64,000 nucleotides of DNA. Source: Nitratireductor thuwali. GTDB lineage: Bacteria > Pseudomonadota > Alphaproteobacteria > Rhizobiales > Rhizobiaceae. Shown piece by piece: positions 62,935 through 64,000 of the stretch. The stretch lies in NCBI RefSeq assembly GCF_036621415.1, contig NZ_CP030941.1, positions 2,478,001 to 2,542,000 of the forward strand, read 5' to 3'. The translations under genes were made by a program, and so were the position numbers. The notes beneath the pieces are model-generated. The model did no database searches. It saw only the letters and a program-made list of their open reading frames with translations, and was not told where the DNA came from. Within the stretch, counting starts at the first letter, position 1; every line of letters begins with the position of its first letter.

Positions 62935-64000
62935 TTGGCGAACTCAAGCGGCACGGCTGAAAAAGGCGCAAAGCGCAACACTAGGGCGAGCGGCGCCTCC
63001 AAGACGGGCACCACCCGCGCCGGCGCGGCGGAAACCAAGCCAAAGGCAGCGGCGAAGTCCGCCAAACCAGCTGGTAGCAAGACCACGGCGAAGCCTGCGG
63101 CAAGCAAGACGACGGCCAAGCCCGCTGCGGGCAAAGCGGCTGCGGGCAAAGCGGCGGCGAAGCCGGCCGCCAGCAAGCCGGCGGCGAAATCTGCCGCTAC
63201 TGGGAGCAAGACAACAGCGGCCGCCGCCAAGCCGGCGGCGAAATCTGCGGCAGGCAAGACAGCGGCAAAGCCGGCTGCCGGCAAAGCCGCCGGCAAGGCG
63301 GGCTCTGGCGCCGCGGCGAAAAAGCCGGCCACCGCCAAGCGCGCTGCGGCGGGCAAGGCTGGCGCTGCCGAAAAGCGTATCTGGCTGAAGAGCTATCCTT
63401 CCGTGGTTCCCGCCGAAATCGGCCCCTTCGAGCACAAGTCGCTCGGCTCGATGATGGTGGAATCGTGCCGCAAATATGCAGACCGCCCGGCCTTCACCTG
63501 CATGGGCAAAACGCTCAGCTTTTCCGAGCTGGAGAAGGCTTCCATAGATTTCGGCGCCTATCTCCAGTCGCTGGGCCTGAAGAAGGGCGCCCGCGTTGCG
63601 ATCATGATGCCCAATGTCCTGCAATACCCGGTGGTCATGATGGCCATCCTGCGGGCCGGCTACGTGGTGGTGAACGTGAATCCGCTTTATACGCCGCGCG
63701 AGCTGGAGCACCAGCTCAAGGATTCCGGCGCCGAAGCCATCATCATCCTGGAGAATTTCGCCAAGACGCTGCAGACGGCCATCGATAAGACACCCGTCAA
63801 ACATGTCGTCGTGGCCACGATGGGCGACATGATGGGGCTCAAGGGCCATATCGTGAATTTCGTCGTGCGCAGGGTGAAGAAGCTTGTGCCTGCCTGGTCG
63901 CTGCCTGATCACGTGCCGTTCAAGACGGCGATGAAGAAGGGCGCCGCCGCCACCTTCAAGCCGGCCGACAACGAGCTCGATGACGTTGCCTTCCTCCAGT
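62935..64000 (+). CDS. fadD: Long-chain acyl-CoA ligase with Lys/Ala-rich N-terminal extension, cut by the window end
   Basis: The frame opens at TTG 62935, five bases after GGAGG, and is still open at base 64000. Residues 1 to about 145 are low-complexity Ala, Lys, Pro, Gly and Ser with repeats of KPAAGKAA and KPAAKSAA type, like histone H1 tails and Pseudomonas AlgP. From IWLKSYPSVVPAEIGPFEHKSLGSM the sequence is a FadD-type ligase (FSELEKASIDFGAYLQSLGL, VAIMMPNVLQYPVVMMAILRAGYVVVNVNPLYTPRELEHQL). The ATP-binding and catalytic motifs would lie beyond the window. It activates fatty acids for beta-oxidation; the role of the basic tail is unknown. Confidence 0.88.
   Translation, partial: MANSSGTAEKGAKRNTRASGASKTGTTRAGAAETKPKAAAKSAKPAGSKTTAKPAASKTTAKPAAGKAAAGKAAAKPAASKPAAKSAATGSKTTAAAAKPAAKSAAGKTAAKPAAGKAAGKAGSGAAAKKPATAKRAAAGKAGAAEKRIWLKSYPSVVPAEIGPFEHKSLGSMMVESCRKYADRPAFTCMGKTLSFSELEKASIDFGAYLQSLGLKKGARVAIMMPNVLQYPVVMMAILRAGYVVVNVNPLYTPRELEHQLKDSGAEAIIILENFAKTLQTAIDKTPVKHVVVATMGDMMGLKGHIVNFVVRRVKKLVPAWSLPDHVPFKTAMKKGAAATFKPADNELDDVAFLQ

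Noticed and set aside
1..64000. CRISPR arrays, rRNA, tRNA, integrases, insertion sequences
   Set aside because: No evenly spaced direct repeats, no cloverleaf with CCA-type acceptor, and no transposase or integrase motif was seen on either strand.

Overview
The window is one stretch of a GC-rich (roughly two-thirds G+C) alphaproteobacterial chromosome. Several things point to the order Hyphomicrobiales (Rhizobiales), probably near the Phyllobacteriaceae (Mesorhizobium relatives): a FosX gene inside a carbon-phosphorus lyase operon, the RegB/RegA redox two-component pair beside hrpB, an MbfA-type membrane ferritin behind a perfect Irr-type iron control element, ATGA-style translational coupling in most operons, and several palindromic intergenic repeats of the rhizobial kind. 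This placement is inferred from gene content. No rRNA, tRNA, CRISPR array, transposase or prophage was recognised.

Layout. 1-6.9 kb: 3' part of prfC, a candidate structured small RNA, a 1-Cys peroxiredoxin, ubiE-ubiB (quinone synthesis), coaBC (coenzyme A synthesis) and a GNAT acetyltransferase. 6.9-9.2 kb (minus): an ArsR-led operon of SRPBCC and VOC genes, one of them frameshifted. 9.2-10.2 kb (minus): bfd-bfr iron storage. 10.3-16.4 kb (minus): phnG-H-I-fosX-J-K-L plus a hexapeptide acyltransferase, interrupted by two palindromic elements and fronted by a Pho box and a PhnF-type operator; phnF is divergent. 17.4-21 kb: YnjBCD-like ABC importer. 21.4-25.9 kb: hrpB and regB-regA.

26-29 kb: mbfA (minus), then a membrane-anchored cytochrome c and a DUF305 protein. 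29-32.8 kb (minus): a CecR-like TetR regulator with a YbhGFSR-like export system. 32.9-36.4 kb: CYTH and CHAD proteins, a YiiX-like hydrolase and a cation/proton antiporter. 36.5-41.3 kb (minus): lepA, a SnoaL-like protein and cyanide-insensitive-type bd oxidase genes cydA-cydB, joined by a 24-codon ORF. 41.5-44.8 kb: a hybrid histidine kinase and an HhH-GPD protein, then about 0.9 kb of repeats and hairpins with one short ORF.

45.8-56.6 kb: a GhrA-like dehydrogenase, a HAD hydrolase, a NalP/SphB1-like lipoprotein subtilase, an Mrp/ApbC protein, paaG, a glycosidase fragment, a CoxG-like protein, a MocR regulator and pgi. 56.7-61.9 kb (minus): dppABCDF. The window ends with a DUF924 protein and the 5' part of a long-chain acyl-CoA ligase carrying a histone-H1/AlgP-like Lys-Ala-rich N-terminal extension.

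Most likely to reward a second look: the three-hairpin palindromic element between phnK and phnL, the bridging micro-ORF in cydAB, the basic-tail acyl-CoA ligase, the CoaBC whose PPCDC catalytic cysteine reads as serine, and the multi-hairpin RNA candidate behind prfC.
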